A stretch of 64,000 nucleotides of DNA. It comes from Cryobacterium sp. MP_M3 (GTDB taxonomy: Bacteria > Actinomycetota > Actinomycetes > Actinomycetales > Microbacteriaceae). Every line of letters starts with the position of its first letter. Position 1 is the first letter of the stretch. The position numbers and the translations under genes are program-made. Below the pieces are notes generated by a model. The model saw only the letters and a program-made list of their open reading frames with translations, was not told the DNA's origin and did not search any database. The stretch is taken from NCBI RefSeq assembly GCF_015752155.1, contig NZ_JADOVI010000013.1:1-64000 (forward strand). Direction: 5' to 3'. Shown one piece after another: positions 1 to 8,674 of the stretch.

Positions 1-455
1 TTGTGCTTGAGCTTGGCCACGGTGAGTTGCTCCGCCGCCGGCAGAAGGGCCTGTTCGAACGCGGCCAAACCCTCCTCGGGGATCGACCAGGACTGGGCCA
101 GGATCGCCTGTGCATGCCGGTAACTGATCCGCCCCTCCGCCAACGCCGCCCGGGTGCCGGGGAGGTCCTCGGCCAACGCCTGGCTCTCCGCCAGCAGGGT
201 CTCCGCGGTGCGCTCCGGGATCCGGAGCGTGGCGGCGAGTTCGCTGGAGAGCTCCCGCTGCGCGATCTCCTCCCGGCTCCACCGGGACTGCAGGCTCAGC
301 GGAATCGACGCGGCCTGCGCGGCGCTGAACCGGCGGGCCCGATCGACCGCCTCGGCCCGCACCGCGAAGCACCGGGCAATCGCCTTGTCCGCTGCCGCGA
401 CCTCGTCAAAGAGCCGTCCGAGCTGCTGCTGGGTGGTGCTCACCGGGGTGGCCAT
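1..455 (-). CDS. DUF222 (13E12-type) HNH endonuclease-like protein, 5' part only
   Basis: The gene runs off the left edge; 151 N-terminal residues are visible from the ATG at 453-455. The helical, Ala/Arg/Glu-rich sequence contains an RWSREEIAQRELSSEL stretch, followed by LRIPERTAETLLAES and EGRISYRHAQAIL. This is the typical N-terminal DUF222 pattern of actinobacterial 13E12 REP-family proteins, which usually end in an HNH nuclease domain. That HNH domain would lie outside the window, so nuclease activity cannot be judged. These proteins are often multicopy in actinobacteria and their cellular role is unclear. Confidence 0.8.
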   Translation of the reverse strand, partial: MATPVSTTQQQLGRLFDEVAAADKAIARCFAVRAEAVDRARRFSAAQAASIPLSLQSRWSREEIAQRELSSELAATLRIPERTAETLLAESQALAEDLPGTRAALAEGRISYRHAQAILAQSWSIPEEGLAAFEQALLPAAEQLTVAKLKH

Positions 456-560
456 ACCCGCACACTACGACCAGCCACCGACATTCCCCGGGGCACAACC
501 GGCCCTCGCACTTGGGTGTGGATAAGCTGATCAAACCCGTTTTGTGGAGGACAAGTCGGG

Positions 561-645
561 GGCGATTTCGACAAGCTCAATCACCGGCACGGGGGTCGAG
601 CTTGTCGAGACCCGGTGCGCTGATTTCGACAGGCTCAATCGCCGG
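561..645. repeat. REP-like inverted/direct repeat
   Basis: The sequence TTTCGACAAGCTCAATCACC at 566-585 is followed by its near inverse (GTCGAGCTTGTCGAGA, 595-610) and then by a direct copy (TTTCGACAGGCTCAATCGCC, 624-643). The first two can fold into a hairpin around the core CGACAAGCTC. Short extragenic palindromes with this core are common in Microbacteriaceae genomes (from memory). The last copy supplies the stop codon of the adjacent acetyltransferase. Confidence 0.65.
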
Positions 646-1177
646 CGGCGGGCCTGATTCGATAGCGCACGTGGGGGCGAAGGGGGGAGCCGAGGGCGAC
701 CCGCGGGTGCTCGAACTCGTCGACGAAGGTCATCCCGAGCCGTTCCATCACCGCACGGGACGGGAGGTTGATCACAGCGGTGATGGAGTGGACCTCCGAC
801 AGCGCCAGCTCTCCGAAGGCGAACCCCAACGCCGCGTGGGCAGCCTCGGTCGCGTAACCCTGGCCCCAGAACTCCCGGGCCAGGCGCCAGCCGACCTCGA
901 CCCCGCCGGAACCCGGGATGCCGACGGGCATCGGCGCCAGTCCGGTGAAACCGAGGAACTTTCCCGAGGAGGCATGTTCGAGCGCCCAGAGCCCGTAGCC
1001 GTGTTGATCGAAGAGCGCGTCGGCGCGGGCCGCCAGCCCGCCGCTTTCGGCCCGCGTCAGCGTCGCGGGGAAGTAACGCATCACAGCCGGATCGGCCCCC
1101 ATGGCGGCGAAGGGTTCCCGATCGGGCTCACGCCACCGGCGGAGCAGGAGCCGGTCGGTACGGAGGTCGAAAGGCAT
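635..1177 (-). CDS. GNAT-family N-acetyltransferase (RimJ/RimL type)
   Basis: This 180-aa protein is the usual size of a single GNAT domain. It starts MPFDLRTDRLLLRRW, the typical RimJ/RimL opening strand. It has an acetyl-CoA binding region with EVGWRLAREFWGQGYATEAAHA (Q-GYA-EA loop) and ends with a conserved NLPSRAVMERLGM segment that closes the fold. The likely activity is acetylation of a protein N-terminus or small amine; the substrate cannot be predicted. The gene stands alone between the DUF222 gene and the divergent arsR-like gene. Its last codons, including the TGA, lie inside the REP-like repeat. Confidence 0.85.
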   Translation of the reverse strand: MPFDLRTDRLLLRRWREPDREPFAAMGADPAVMRYFPATLTRAESGGLAARADALFDQHGYGLWALEHASSGKFLGFTGLAPMPVGIPGSGGVEVGWRLAREFWGQGYATEAAHAALGFAFGELALSEVHSITAVINLPSRAVMERLGMTFVDEFEHPRVALGSPLRPHVRYRIRPAAGD

Positions 1178-1239
1178 CCGCCCAGACTATGGGCGATTGC
1201 GCGCCAGGTGTGACAGGCAGATGAGAAAGTCACAGCCAT

Positions 1240-1263
1240 TTAGCAATGGTGCTACATTGCTAA
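1240..1263. promoter_or_regulatory. Palindromic operator overlapping the arsR-type gene start
   Basis: A perfect 8-bp inverted repeat, TTAGCAAT-N8-ATTGCTAA, ends one base before the ATG at 1265. A -10-like TACATT (1253-1258) lies inside it, which would place transcription initiation at or next to the start codon (leaderless mRNA). Position and symmetry suit autorepression by the ArsR-type protein encoded just downstream. The dyad is seen directly; the regulatory role is inferred. Confidence 0.7.
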
Positions 1264-1264
1264 C

Positions 1265-1609
1265 ATGCAAGAGAGCGCGAGCGACGTATTCACGGCCCTG
1301 GCCCACCCGACCCGGCGGCAGATCCTGCAGGATCTCAAGGAGGGTGAGCTGGCCGCGGGCGAGATCGCCGCCCGCTTCACCAGCTCCGGTCCGACCATCT
1401 CCCGGCACCTTTCCGTGCTCCGTGCCGCCGGGCTCGTCACCGAGCGCCGCGATTCGAACCGCATCCTCTACTCCCTCGTCGGCGACCGGCTCGCCCTGTC
1501 GGTCGGGGATTTTCTGTCCACCGTCTGCCCCGAGCAGATGCTGCTGCGCGGACTGCGCCCGGGCGCAGAGACGTCGGGCCGGCCGGCCGCGGCCGAGGTC
1601 ACGCCGTGA
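1265..1609 (+). CDS. ArsR/SmtB-family winged-helix repressor
   Basis: A 114-aa protein with a single winged-helix domain: DVFTALAHPTRRQILQDL (helix 1), then GEIAARFTSSGPTISRHLSVL (recognition helix) and ERRDSNRILYSL (wing). It matches the SdpR/YceK-like branch of ArsR regulators and lacks the clustered Cys/His of metal sensors, so metal sensing is unlikely. It overlaps the DUF2071 gene by 4 bp (GTGA), and the two are almost certainly co-translated. It probably binds the 1240-1263 palindrome to repress the pair. Confidence 0.88.
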   Translation: MQESASDVFTALAHPTRRQILQDLKEGELAAGEIAARFTSSGPTISRHLSVLRAAGLVTERRDSNRILYSLVGDRLALSVGDFLSTVCPEQMLLRGLRPGAETSGRPAAAEVTP

Positions 1610-2373
1610 GGATCCCCCTGCCCACCCTGGCCGCGACCATCGAACGTCGCCTCCTGATCAACTACCGGGTCGATCCGGCGGTCGCGCAGTCGCTGCTCCC
1701 GGCATCCCTTCGGCCCCAGCTCGTCGACGGCAGCGCGGTCGCCGGGATCTGCCTGCTGCGCCTCGGTGCGCTTCGCCCTGCCTGGTTCACACCCCCGGTC
1801 GGCTGGGGCGCCGAAAACGCCGCCCATCGCGTCGCCGTCGAGTGGGACGATGCGGCCGGCACCCACTCGGGCGTCTACATCCCCGAACGGCACAGCGCCT
1901 CCCGGCTCCCGGTCGCCGTCGGCGGCCGCCTCTTCCCCGGCGTGCACACCCTCGCCCGTTTCCATGGCTCCGAGCAGTTCGACGGCCCCGAGTCCGGCGA
2001 CCGGATCCGGCTCAGCATGACCGCGCCCAACACCACGGTACGAGCGGATGTCCGGGTGGGCACGGGCTGGACGAGCACGCTCTTCGAGACGGTTGCGGAC
2101 GCATCCGCGTTCTTCCGGAACGGCGCCGTCGGCTGGTCGCCGTCCCGCGACGGCCGCAGGCTCGAAGGACTCAGGCTCGACACCACCGCATGGGCGGTTC
2201 AGCCGGGCGAGGCGCTGACCGTGGAGTCCTCGTTCTTCGACGCCCTGCCCGACGGGTCGGCCACCCTCGACAGCATGCTCGTAATGCGGAACGTGCCGAT
2301 CACCTGGACGGTGCCGGCCGGGGTGGGCCCTGCCGGACCGGCCACGGCGACGGCCGCCACGACAGTGGAGTGA
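1606..2373 (+). CDS. DUF2071 family protein
   Basis: A 255-aa protein starting at a GTG that overlaps the upstream stop. The features RRLLINYRVDPAVAQSLLPASL near the N-terminus, a central HRVAVEW and a beta-rich body match the DUF2071 family (acetoacetate-decarboxylase-like fold), whose function is unknown. ArsR-DUF2071 pairing is a recurrent actinobacterial arrangement. The stop codon falls in a 16-bp tandem repeat. Confidence 0.8.
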   Translation: MRIPLPTLAATIERRLLINYRVDPAVAQSLLPASLRPQLVDGSAVAGICLLRLGALRPAWFTPPVGWGAENAAHRVAVEWDDAAGTHSGVYIPERHSASRLPVAVGGRLFPGVHTLARFHGSEQFDGPESGDRIRLSMTAPNTTVRADVRVGTGWTSTLFETVADASAFFRNGAVGWSPSRDGRRLEGLRLDTTAWAVQPGEALTVESSFFDALPDGSATLDSMLVMRNVPITWTVPAGVGPAGPATATAATTVE

Positions 2374-2405
2374 CCACACAGTGGAGTGACCACACAGTGG
2401 AGTGA
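2363..2405. repeat. 16-bp tandem repeat (2.7 copies) at the end of the DUF2071 gene
   Basis: The unit CAGTGGAGTGACCACA occurs at 2363-2378 and 2379-2394, with a partial third copy at 2395-2405. The first copy contains the TGA stop of the DUF2071 gene, and the array ends next to the hutD stop. Each unit contains the small dyad GTGGAGTGACCAC, so single-strand folding is possible. Confidence 0.8.
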
Positions 2406-2409
2406 TGAC

Positions 2410-3060
2410 TCAGATCGCTCCGGCGGCCACCGGCTCGTCGCCGGGAGCCATGGTGATCCGCGCCACCGCGATCCCCCCGACCCCGTGCAGGGTGAGTTGC
2501 CTGCCGGCACCGAGGTACACGGCATCGTGACGGGCCAGCGTGCGGGTGGACGCGCCCGGGGGAGTGCCCCCGGGGACGGTGTCGAGGGCGGCGTCGACAA
2601 CACCGTGGAGAACGAGGATCACGAGTTCCTCGCCGGCGGCGGTCGTCAGTTCCGCGCGCCCGGCCACCTCCGCCGCGCACAGCGATCCGGTCGTTCCGCC
2701 CCGGCGCACCATCAGGTTCAGGTCGAGGGTCGGTTCGGTGACGCCGAGCGACGTCACGGCCCGTTCGCCGGGGAAGGCGCGCACCTCGTGCTGCCCGACC
2801 GGCACCAGCTCGCCTTCCTCGACGAGCCGCAGCCCGTCGGCGGACAGCGGCATCAGCCACCGGTCGACGCCCGGATAGGGGGAGAAGTCCCCGTCGCGCT
2901 CGACCGTCGCGATGCTGACCCGCCAGTCGAAACCCGGGTCCGCGCCCGGACTGCGGTGGTCGCCCCGAACAATCACCTCGGCGGTCGTGCCCCCGCCGTT
3001 CCGCCACGCGGCGCGCACCCGGCCTGCGACCGGCAGCAGGACCGGGCCACCGTCAGACAT
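2410..3060 (-). CDS. hutD: HutD/Ves-family cupin-like protein
   Basis: A 216-aa protein. The hallmark N-terminal WRNGGGTTAEV stretch is followed by FDWRVSIATVERDGDFSPYPGVDR and a double beta-barrel core, as in the HutD/Ves family. HutD is associated with histidine utilisation, probably limiting pathway flux, but its mechanism is not settled. The start chosen is the ATG at 3060, with a purine-rich GAGGCGGG upstream, 10 nt after the hutI stop; an in-frame ATG at 3078 would overlap hutI by 8 bp. It is the last gene of the hut operon. Confidence 0.85.
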   Translation of the reverse strand: MSDGGPVLLPVAGRVRAAWRNGGGTTAEVIVRGDHRSPGADPGFDWRVSIATVERDGDFSPYPGVDRWLMPLSADGLRLVEEGELVPVGQHEVRAFPGERAVTSLGVTEPTLDLNLMVRRGGTTGSLCAAEVAGRAELTTAAGEELVILVLHGVVDAALDTVPGGTPPGASTRTLARHDAVYLGAGRQLTLHGVGGIAVARITMAPGDEPVAAGAI

Positions 3061-3070
3061 TCGGCCCGCC

Positions 3071-4303
3071 TCAGGCATCCGGCCCACCTGAGGCGTCGAG
3101 GCCGCCGCCGCGCCGGCTCCGCACGCCCCGGCGCCAGACCGCGGCGGTGAGGGGCACCCCCGGCCGGTAGGCCAGATGGGCGACGGATGGCGCGTCGAGC
3201 ACCTGCAGGTCGGCCCACCCGCCCACCCGCAGCGACCCGACCGCATCGGCTCCGTGCTCGCGGCCGATCGCCGCCGCGGCGCCGCGGGTCGCCGCCCAGA
3301 CGGCCTCCTCGATGGTCAGCCCCATCTGCAGCACGGCCGTCGCCACGCAGAACGGCATCGACGTCGTGTACGAGGTGCCCGGATTGCAGTTTGTGGCCAG
3401 GGCGATCCGCGCCCCGGCGACGAGCAGGCGCCGGGCCGGCGGGAACGGCTCCCGGGTCGACAGGTCGCAGGCCGGCAGCAGCGTCGCCACGGTCGCCGAC
3501 CCCGCGAGGGCCTCGATGTCGCGCTCCTCCAGGTGGTTGCAGTGGTCGACGCTGGCGGCGCCGAGTTCGACCGCGAGCCGCACCCCGCCGCTGAAGCCGA
3601 GCTGGTTACCGTGCACGCGCACGCCGAGACCGGCCGCGCGGCCGGCGAGCAGCACCTCGCGGCTCTCCTCCACGTCGAACGCGCCGACCTCGCAGAACGC
3701 GTCGATGTAGTCGGCGTGCGGGGCCACGGCGGCGAGCATCGGCCCGGTGACGAGATCGAGGTAGGCGCGCCGGTCCATCCCCGCCGGCACGAGGTGGGCG
3801 CCGAGGAAGGTGACCACGTCGGCCACGGATGCCGCCGCGCGCGCCGACCGCTCCTCGCTCGCCAGGTCGAGGCCGTAGCCGGTCTTCGTCTCGAGGAATG
3901 TGGTGCCCTGGGCCTCGGCCTCCCGCCGCAGCCGGGCGGCACCCGCGACGAGTTGCTCTTGGGTGGCCGCCCGGGTCGCGGCCACAGTGGTGTTGATGCC
4001 GCCGGCCGCGTAGCGCTGCCCGGCCATCCGGGCCTCGAACTCCGCGGCTCGGTCGCCCGCGAAGATGAGGTGGGTGTGCGTGTCGACCCAGCCGGGAAGC
4101 ACGGCGCGACCGCCGACATCCGTGCGGGTGTCGGCCACGGGGGCTTCCGCGGCCGGGCCCAGCCAGACGATCCGGCCGTGCTCGACCAGGAGCGCCGCAT
4201 CCGTCCGGCGGCCCGGACCTGCCGGGAGGCCTGCCCCGGCGCTGTCCGATTCCCCGGCCTGGGTCGTCAGCTCGCGGATGCCCGTGATCAGTTCCGTCGT
4301 CAT
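3071..4303 (-). CDS. hutI: Imidazolonepropionase (HutI)
   Basis: A 410-aa amidohydrolase-superfamily enzyme that opens 4-imidazolone-5-propionate to N-formimino-L-glutamate. The DTHTHLIFAGDRA metal motif follows a GRAVLPGWV strand. Further family marks are TKTGYGL, HGNQLG (metal His), SVDHCNHLEE (metal His) and ALATNCNPGTSYT, containing the active-site Asn/Asp region. Length fits the family (about 400-410). The start overlaps the hutF stop by 4 bp (ATGA). The Ala-rich C-terminal tail beyond the barrel is not conserved. Confidence 0.95.
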   Translation of the reverse strand: MTTELITGIRELTTQAGESDSAGAGLPAGPGRRTDAALLVEHGRIVWLGPAAEAPVADTRTDVGGRAVLPGWVDTHTHLIFAGDRAAEFEARMAGQRYAAGGINTTVAATRAATQEQLVAGAARLRREAEAQGTTFLETKTGYGLDLASEERSARAAASVADVVTFLGAHLVPAGMDRRAYLDLVTGPMLAAVAPHADYIDAFCEVGAFDVEESREVLLAGRAAGLGVRVHGNQLGFSGGVRLAVELGAASVDHCNHLEERDIEALAGSATVATLLPACDLSTREPFPPARRLLVAGARIALATNCNPGTSYTTSMPFCVATAVLQMGLTIEEAVWAATRGAAAAIGREHGADAVGSLRVGGWADLQVLDAPSVAHLAYRPGVPLTAAVWRRGVRSRRGGGLDASGGPDA

Positions 4304-5733
4304 GGCCGGCCTCCTGGTGCTGGTGCGGGTGCGGGTGCTGGTGCGGGTGCGGGTGCGGGTTCGAGCGCGGCCAGGGCCGAGCGCAGGAGTTCCTCCGGCC
4401 GGTGCCCGGCCGTGCCGTCCCACGCGACGAGCCGGCCGGAGTCGGCGACGACCCTGCCGTGCACGATCACCCGGCGCACGTCGGCGGACGTCGCGGTGAG
4501 GGGCAGTTGGGCCGGCGCGGAGCCGAGCGTGCGCACGGTGTCCGTCGCGACCTCGACGAGGTCGCACAGTTCGCCCGGTCGGAGCCGGTGGGCACCGAGG
4601 CCCAGGCAGAAGTATCCGTTGTCGGTCGCGGCGGCGAGCAGCTCGGCCGGCGTGAACCGGCCGCGCTTCCCCGAGGCGAGGCGTTCGCCGGCCTCGAGCC
4701 CCCGCATCTCGAGGAACGGATCGACGACAGCGTTCTGGTCGGAGCCGAGCGCGATGCGCGCGCCGGCGCGGTGCAGGCGCAGCGCCGGCCCGATCCCGTC
4801 ACCGAGGTCTGCCTCGGTGGTCGGGCACATCACGACAGTCACCTCGGACGCGCCGAGGAGCGCCACGTCGGCGTCGCTCAGGTGGGTGGCGTGCACGACG
4901 CTGAGCCGTGGGCTCAACCCGGCGAGGCTTGCAAGCAGGCCGGTCGGGGTGGTGCCGTAGGCGGCGCGGCAGTCGGCGTTCTCCTGCGGCTGCTCGGAAA
5001 GGTGGATGTGCACGGGGACAGTCGGCGGAAGGCCGGCCAGCGCCTCCCGCAGGGCCTCCGGCGGCACCGCCCGCACGGAATGCAACGCGGCGCCCAGTCC
5101 GATCTTGACCTCGGGGTCGTCGGCGACTCTTGTGCGAAGTGTCTGCCAGCGTTCCAGCCACGCGCTCGCCGAGCCGTCACCGAACGCGCGCTGTTCCGGA
5201 GCGAGAGGCTTGCGGATGCCGCCGCTCAGATACAGGGTGTCGAGGAGCACGAGCCGGATGCCCACCGCGCGGGCAGCCCTGGCCAGGGCGAGTTCCATGG
5301 CGTGCCGGTGCGGGTAGGGAGTGCCGTCGCTCCGGTGGTGCAGGTAGTGGAACTCGCCGACCGCGGTGTAACCGCTGGCGAGCATCTCCGCGAAGACCGC
5401 CCTGGCAAGTTCGAAGTACAGTTCGGGGTCGAGCAGGCCCGCAACCTGGTACATCGCCTCGCGCCACTGCCAGAAATCCCCGCCGCCGGCGTGGGTGCGG
5501 CCGCGCAGCGCGCGGTGGAAGGCGTGCGAGTGGGCGTTGGCCATCCCGGGCAACACGGTGCCGAGCCGCACGTCGCCCGGCAGCGGTGCCGACCGCTGGG
5601 TCACCCGGGTGATGCGGCCGTCCGCGCCGGCCTCGAGGCGCACGCCGGGGGTGGGCGCCCCGTCGATCAGCAGGGTCTCGCACCAGTACGTCACTGCTGG
5701 TCGGGCCGGTCCGGACCCGGTGTCCCCCGTCAC
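4300..5733 (-). CDS. hutF: Formimidoylglutamate deiminase (HutF)
   Basis: A 477-aa amidohydrolase that deaminates N-formimino-L-glutamate to N-formyl-L-glutamate plus ammonia. Visible marks are the metal motif ANAHSHAFHRAL, then GEFHYLHH, the catalytic-region HIHLSEQPQEN, VHATHLSD and GSDQNAVVDPF. These separate HutF from guanine deaminases. The GTG start overlaps the upstream gene stop (GTGA). The protein ends in a Pro-Ala dipeptide tail of about 15 residues encoded by a 6-bp-type repeat. Its presence means this organism uses the formylglutamate branch of histidine degradation. Confidence 0.93.
   Translation of the reverse strand: MTGDTGSGPARPAVTYWCETLLIDGAPTPGVRLEAGADGRITRVTQRSAPLPGDVRLGTVLPGMANAHSHAFHRALRGRTHAGGGDFWQWREAMYQVAGLLDPELYFELARAVFAEMLASGYTAVGEFHYLHHRSDGTPYPHRHAMELALARAARAVGIRLVLLDTLYLSGGIRKPLAPEQRAFGDGSASAWLERWQTLRTRVADDPEVKIGLGAALHSVRAVPPEALREALAGLPPTVPVHIHLSEQPQENADCRAAYGTTPTGLLASLAGLSPRLSVVHATHLSDADVALLGASEVTVVMCPTTEADLGDGIGPALRLHRAGARIALGSDQNAVVDPFLEMRGLEAGERLASGKRGRFTPAELLAAATDNGYFCLGLGAHRLRPGELCDLVEVATDTVRTLGSAPAQLPLTATSADVRRVIVHGRVVADSGRLVAWDGTAGHRPEELLRSALAALEPAPAPAPAPAPAPAPGGRP
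4314..4362. repeat. Simple-sequence repeat encoding the HutF Pro-Ala tail
   Basis: The tract is made of GGTGCG/GGTGCT hexamers on the plus strand and encodes alternating Pro and Ala on the minus strand. Because the unit is a multiple of three, slippage would change only tail length, not frame. A very similar tract encodes the linker of the M23 peptidase at about 10.93-10.98 kb. Confidence 0.7.
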
Positions 5734-6950
5734 AGCAGCGACCTCAGCAGCGCCTCCAGGGCGTCGATCCCGGCCACGCAGTCGTCGGCCTCGGCGAATT
5801 CCTCGGGGGAGTGCGAGACGCCGGTGGGGTTGCGCACGAAGAGCATGGCGCTCGGCACGCTCGCGGCCAGAACGCCGGCGTCGTGGCCCGCCCCGGTGGG
5901 CAGGAACGGCACCCCGCCGAGCTCACGGCCGAAACGCTCGCGGAGACCCTGGTCGAAGGTCACCGTGCCGGTCCAGGATTCCTCGGTGACGGCGACGGTG
6001 CATCCGTTCAGGCCCACGGCCTGCTCGACCTGGGCCGTGATCGCGGCGACCAGCTCCCGGGTCTCCGCGTCGGTGTCGCTGCGGGCGTCGAGCCAGGCGT
6101 GGACCGCGGAGGCGATCACGTTGGTGCCGCCGGGCACGACCTCAAGCCGGCCGACCGTGGCCCGGGCACCCGGGATCGCCGACGCGGTCTCGTGCACGGC
6201 GACGACGGCGCGGGCGGCGGCGACCATCGGGTCGCGGCGCCCGGGCATCAGGGTTGCCCCGGCGTGATTGCCCTGGCCGGTCACGGTGAGGCGCCAGCGG
6301 CCGTGGGCGAGGATGGACGAGGCCACGGCGACGGGCCGGCCCAGGTCGATCAGGCCGCGGCCCTGCTCGACGTGCGGCTCGATGAAGAGGCCGATCCGGC
6401 CGAGCGCCTCCCGGTCGGCGCCGAGGCGCTCCGGGTCGAAGCCGGCGCGGACGGCGGCCTCGGCGAGCGTCACGCCGTCGGGGTCGACCAGGGCCCTGGC
6501 CCGGTCGGCGTCGATGCCGCCGGTCATCAGCCGGGAGCCGAGGCAGGCGATCCCGAACCGGGAGCCCTCCTCCTCGGCGAAGACGAGGACGGCGACCGGC
6601 CGGGACGGGGTGAAACCGGATGCCTGCAGCCGCCCGATCGCCTCGAGCGCCGACACGACCCCGAGCGGGCCGTCGTAGGCGCCGCCGCCCGGCACCGAGT
6701 CCAGGTGGCTGCCGGTGACGACCGCCCCGGGCCCGGGCGCGCCCCACCAGGCCCAGAGGTTGCCGTTCCGGTCGGTCTCGACCCCAAGACCGAGGCGTTC
6801 GGCGCGTTCGATGAACCAGGCCCGGAGCTCGAGGTCGGCACCCTGCCAGAGGTGGCGGGAGTACCCGCCACGGTGGGCATCCCGGCCGGTGCCGGCGATC
6901 TCGTCGAGGCCGGCCAGCACCCCGTGCGCGAGCAGCGTCGGCCTGCTCAC
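5730..6950 (-). CDS. M20-family amidohydrolase (allantoate/N-carbamoyl amino acid hydrolase-like), possible formylglutamate deformylase
   Basis: A 406-aa protein from a GTG that overlaps the hutU stop. M20 metal ligands are visible in [19 protein letters not shown] (His, bridging Asp), FAEEEGSRF (Glu pair), EPHVEQG, and a C-terminal GAGHDAG plus [14 protein letters not shown]. The dimerisation lid contains [14 protein letters not shown]. Family members hydrolyse allantoate, ureidoglycolate or N-carbamoyl-L-amino acids. Inside a hut operon with hutF and no hutG, a plausible job is release of formate from N-formyl-L-glutamate. That assignment is inference. Confidence 0.85.
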   Translation of the reverse strand: MSRPTLLAHGVLAGLDEIAGTGRDAHRGGYSRHLWQGADLELRAWFIERAERLGLGVETDRNGNLWAWWGAPGPGAVVTGSHLDSVPGGGAYDGPLGVVSALEAIGRLQASGFTPSRPVAVLVFAEEEGSRFGIACLGSRLMTGGIDADRARALVDPDGVTLAEAAVRAGFDPERLGADREALGRIGLFIEPHVEQGRGLIDLGRPVAVASSILAHGRWRLTVTGQGNHAGATLMPGRRDPMVAAARAVVAVHETASAIPGARATVGRLEVVPGGTNVIASAVHAWLDARSDTDAETRELVAAITAQVEQAVGLNGCTVAVTEESWTGTVTFDQGLRERFGRELGGVPFLPTGAGHDAGVLAASVPSAMLFVRNPTGVSHSPEEFAEADDCVAGIDALEALLRSLL

Positions 6951-8605
6951 TCGGACTCCCACATCGGCACGCGCAGGCCGCGCTCGCGGGCCACCTCTTC
7001 GGCGCGCTCGTAGCCGGCGTCGACGTGCCGCATCACGCCGGTGCCCGGGTCGTTGGTGAGCACCCGTTCGATCTTCTCGGCGGCGAGCGGGGTGCCGTCC
7101 GCGACGATGACCTGGCCGGCGTGGATGCTGCGGCCGATCCCGACGCCGCCGCCGTGGTGGATCGACACCCAGGTGGCGCCTGACGCGGTGTTCAGCAGGG
7201 CGTTCAGCAGTGGCCAGTCCGCGATCGCGTCCGAGCCGTCCTTCATCCCCTCGGTCTCCCGGTAGGGCGAGGCGACCGAGCCGGAGTCGAGGTGGTCGCG
7301 GCCGATCACGATCGGCGCGGAGAGCTCGCCGGAGGCGACCATCTCGTTGAATTTGAGCCCGGCCAGGTGGCGTTCCTTGTAGCCGAGCCAGCAGATCCGG
7401 GCCGGCAGGCCCTCGAAGTGCACCAGGTCCTGCGCCTTGGTGATCCACCGGCGCAGGTGCTCGTCCTCCGGGAACAGTTCGAGGATGGCCTTGTCGGTGG
7501 CCGCGATGTCGGCCGGGTCGCCGGAGAGCGCCACCCAGCGGAACGGTCCCTTGCCCTCGGCGAAGAGCGGGCGGATGTAAGCGGGCACGAACCCGGGGAA
7601 CTCGAACGCGCGCTCGCAGCCGCCCAGCTGCGCCTCGGCGCGGATGGAGTTGCCGTAGTCGAAGACCTCGGCGCCGGCATCCTGGAACAGGACCATCGCC
7701 TCCACCTGCTTCGCCATGGATGCGCGGGCCCGCAGGGTGAACTCCTCCGGGTTGGCGGCGGCGTAGGCGTGCCACTCGGCCACGGTCACGCCCTCCGGCA
7801 GGTAGGACAGCGGGTCGTGCGCGCTGGTCTGGTCGGTGACGATGTCGATCGGCACCTTGCGCGCCAGCAGCTCGGCGAACACGGTCGCGGCGTTGCCGAC
7901 CAGGCCCACCGAGAGGGGCCGCTTCTCCGCCTTCGCCGCGAGCACGCGTTCGACGGCGTCGTCGAGGTCGGTCGTGAGCTCGTCGAGGTAGCCGTGGTCC
8001 ACCCGGCGCTGCAGCCGGGTCTCGTCGACGTCGACGATCAGCACGACACCCTCGTTCATGGTGACGGCCAGCGGCTGCGCGCCGCCCATGCCGCCCGCCC
8101 CGCCGGTGAGGGTCAGCGTGCCGGCCAGGGTGCCGCCGAACCGCTTGGCGGCGACGGCGGCGAAGGTCTCATAGGTGCCCTGCAGGATGCCCTGGGTGCC
8201 GATGTAGATCCAGGAGCCGGCCGTCATCTGGCCGTACATGGTCAGGCCGAGCGCCTCGAGGCGGCGGAACTCCGGCCAGGTGGCCCAGTCGCCGACGAGG
8301 TTGGAGTTGGCGATGAGCACTCGCGGCGCCCACTCGTTGGTGCGGAACACGCCGACCGGCTTGCCGGACTGCACCAGCAGGGTCTCGTCCTTCTCCAGTG
8401 TCGTCAGGGTGCGCACGATCGCGTCGTAGGCCTCCCAGTTGCGGGCGGCCTTGCCCGTGCCGCCGTAGACGACGAGGTTCTCGGGGTGCTCGGCGACCTC
8501 GGGGTCGAGGTTGTTCATGAGCATCCGGAGCGGCCCCTCGGTCTGCCAGCTCTTGGCGGTGAGGGTGGTGCCGCGCGCCGCGCGGACGGGACGGGATTCG
8601 GACAT
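6947..8605 (-). CDS. hutU: Urocanate hydratase (HutU)
   Basis: A 552-aa enzyme of the family's usual length that converts urocanate to 4-imidazolone-5-propionate using tightly bound NAD+. Seen: [18 protein letters not shown] near the N-terminus, the NAD-binding [13 protein letters not shown], the active-site Cys405 in ARICWLGYK, and [20 protein letters not shown]. The near-C-terminal [17 protein letters not shown] is also diagnostic. An AGAGGAACC ribosome site precedes the ATG at 8605. It lies 69 bp downstream of the iclR gene and heads the catabolic part of the operon. Confidence 0.97.
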   Translation of the reverse strand: MSESRPVRAARGTTLTAKSWQTEGPLRMLMNNLDPEVAEHPENLVVYGGTGKAARNWEAYDAIVRTLTTLEKDETLLVQSGKPVGVFRTNEWAPRVLIANSNLVGDWATWPEFRRLEALGLTMYGQMTAGSWIYIGTQGILQGTYETFAAVAAKRFGGTLAGTLTLTGGAGGMGGAQPLAVTMNEGVVLIVDVDETRLQRRVDHGYLDELTTDLDDAVERVLAAKAEKRPLSVGLVGNAATVFAELLARKVPIDIVTDQTSAHDPLSYLPEGVTVAEWHAYAAANPEEFTLRARASMAKQVEAMVLFQDAGAEVFDYGNSIRAEAQLGGCERAFEFPGFVPAYIRPLFAEGKGPFRWVALSGDPADIAATDKAILELFPEDEHLRRWITKAQDLVHFEGLPARICWLGYKERHLAGLKFNEMVASGELSAPIVIGRDHLDSGSVASPYRETEGMKDGSDAIADWPLLNALLNTASGATWVSIHHGGGVGIGRSIHAGQVIVADGTPLAAEKIERVLTNDPGTGVMRHVDAGYERAEEVARERGLRVPMWESE

Positions 8606-8674
8606 GGATGGTTCCTCTGGCTCGTGGTTGTTCTGGATGGGCGAAGGTCGGGGTGCTCGCTGAGGCGAAGCGGG

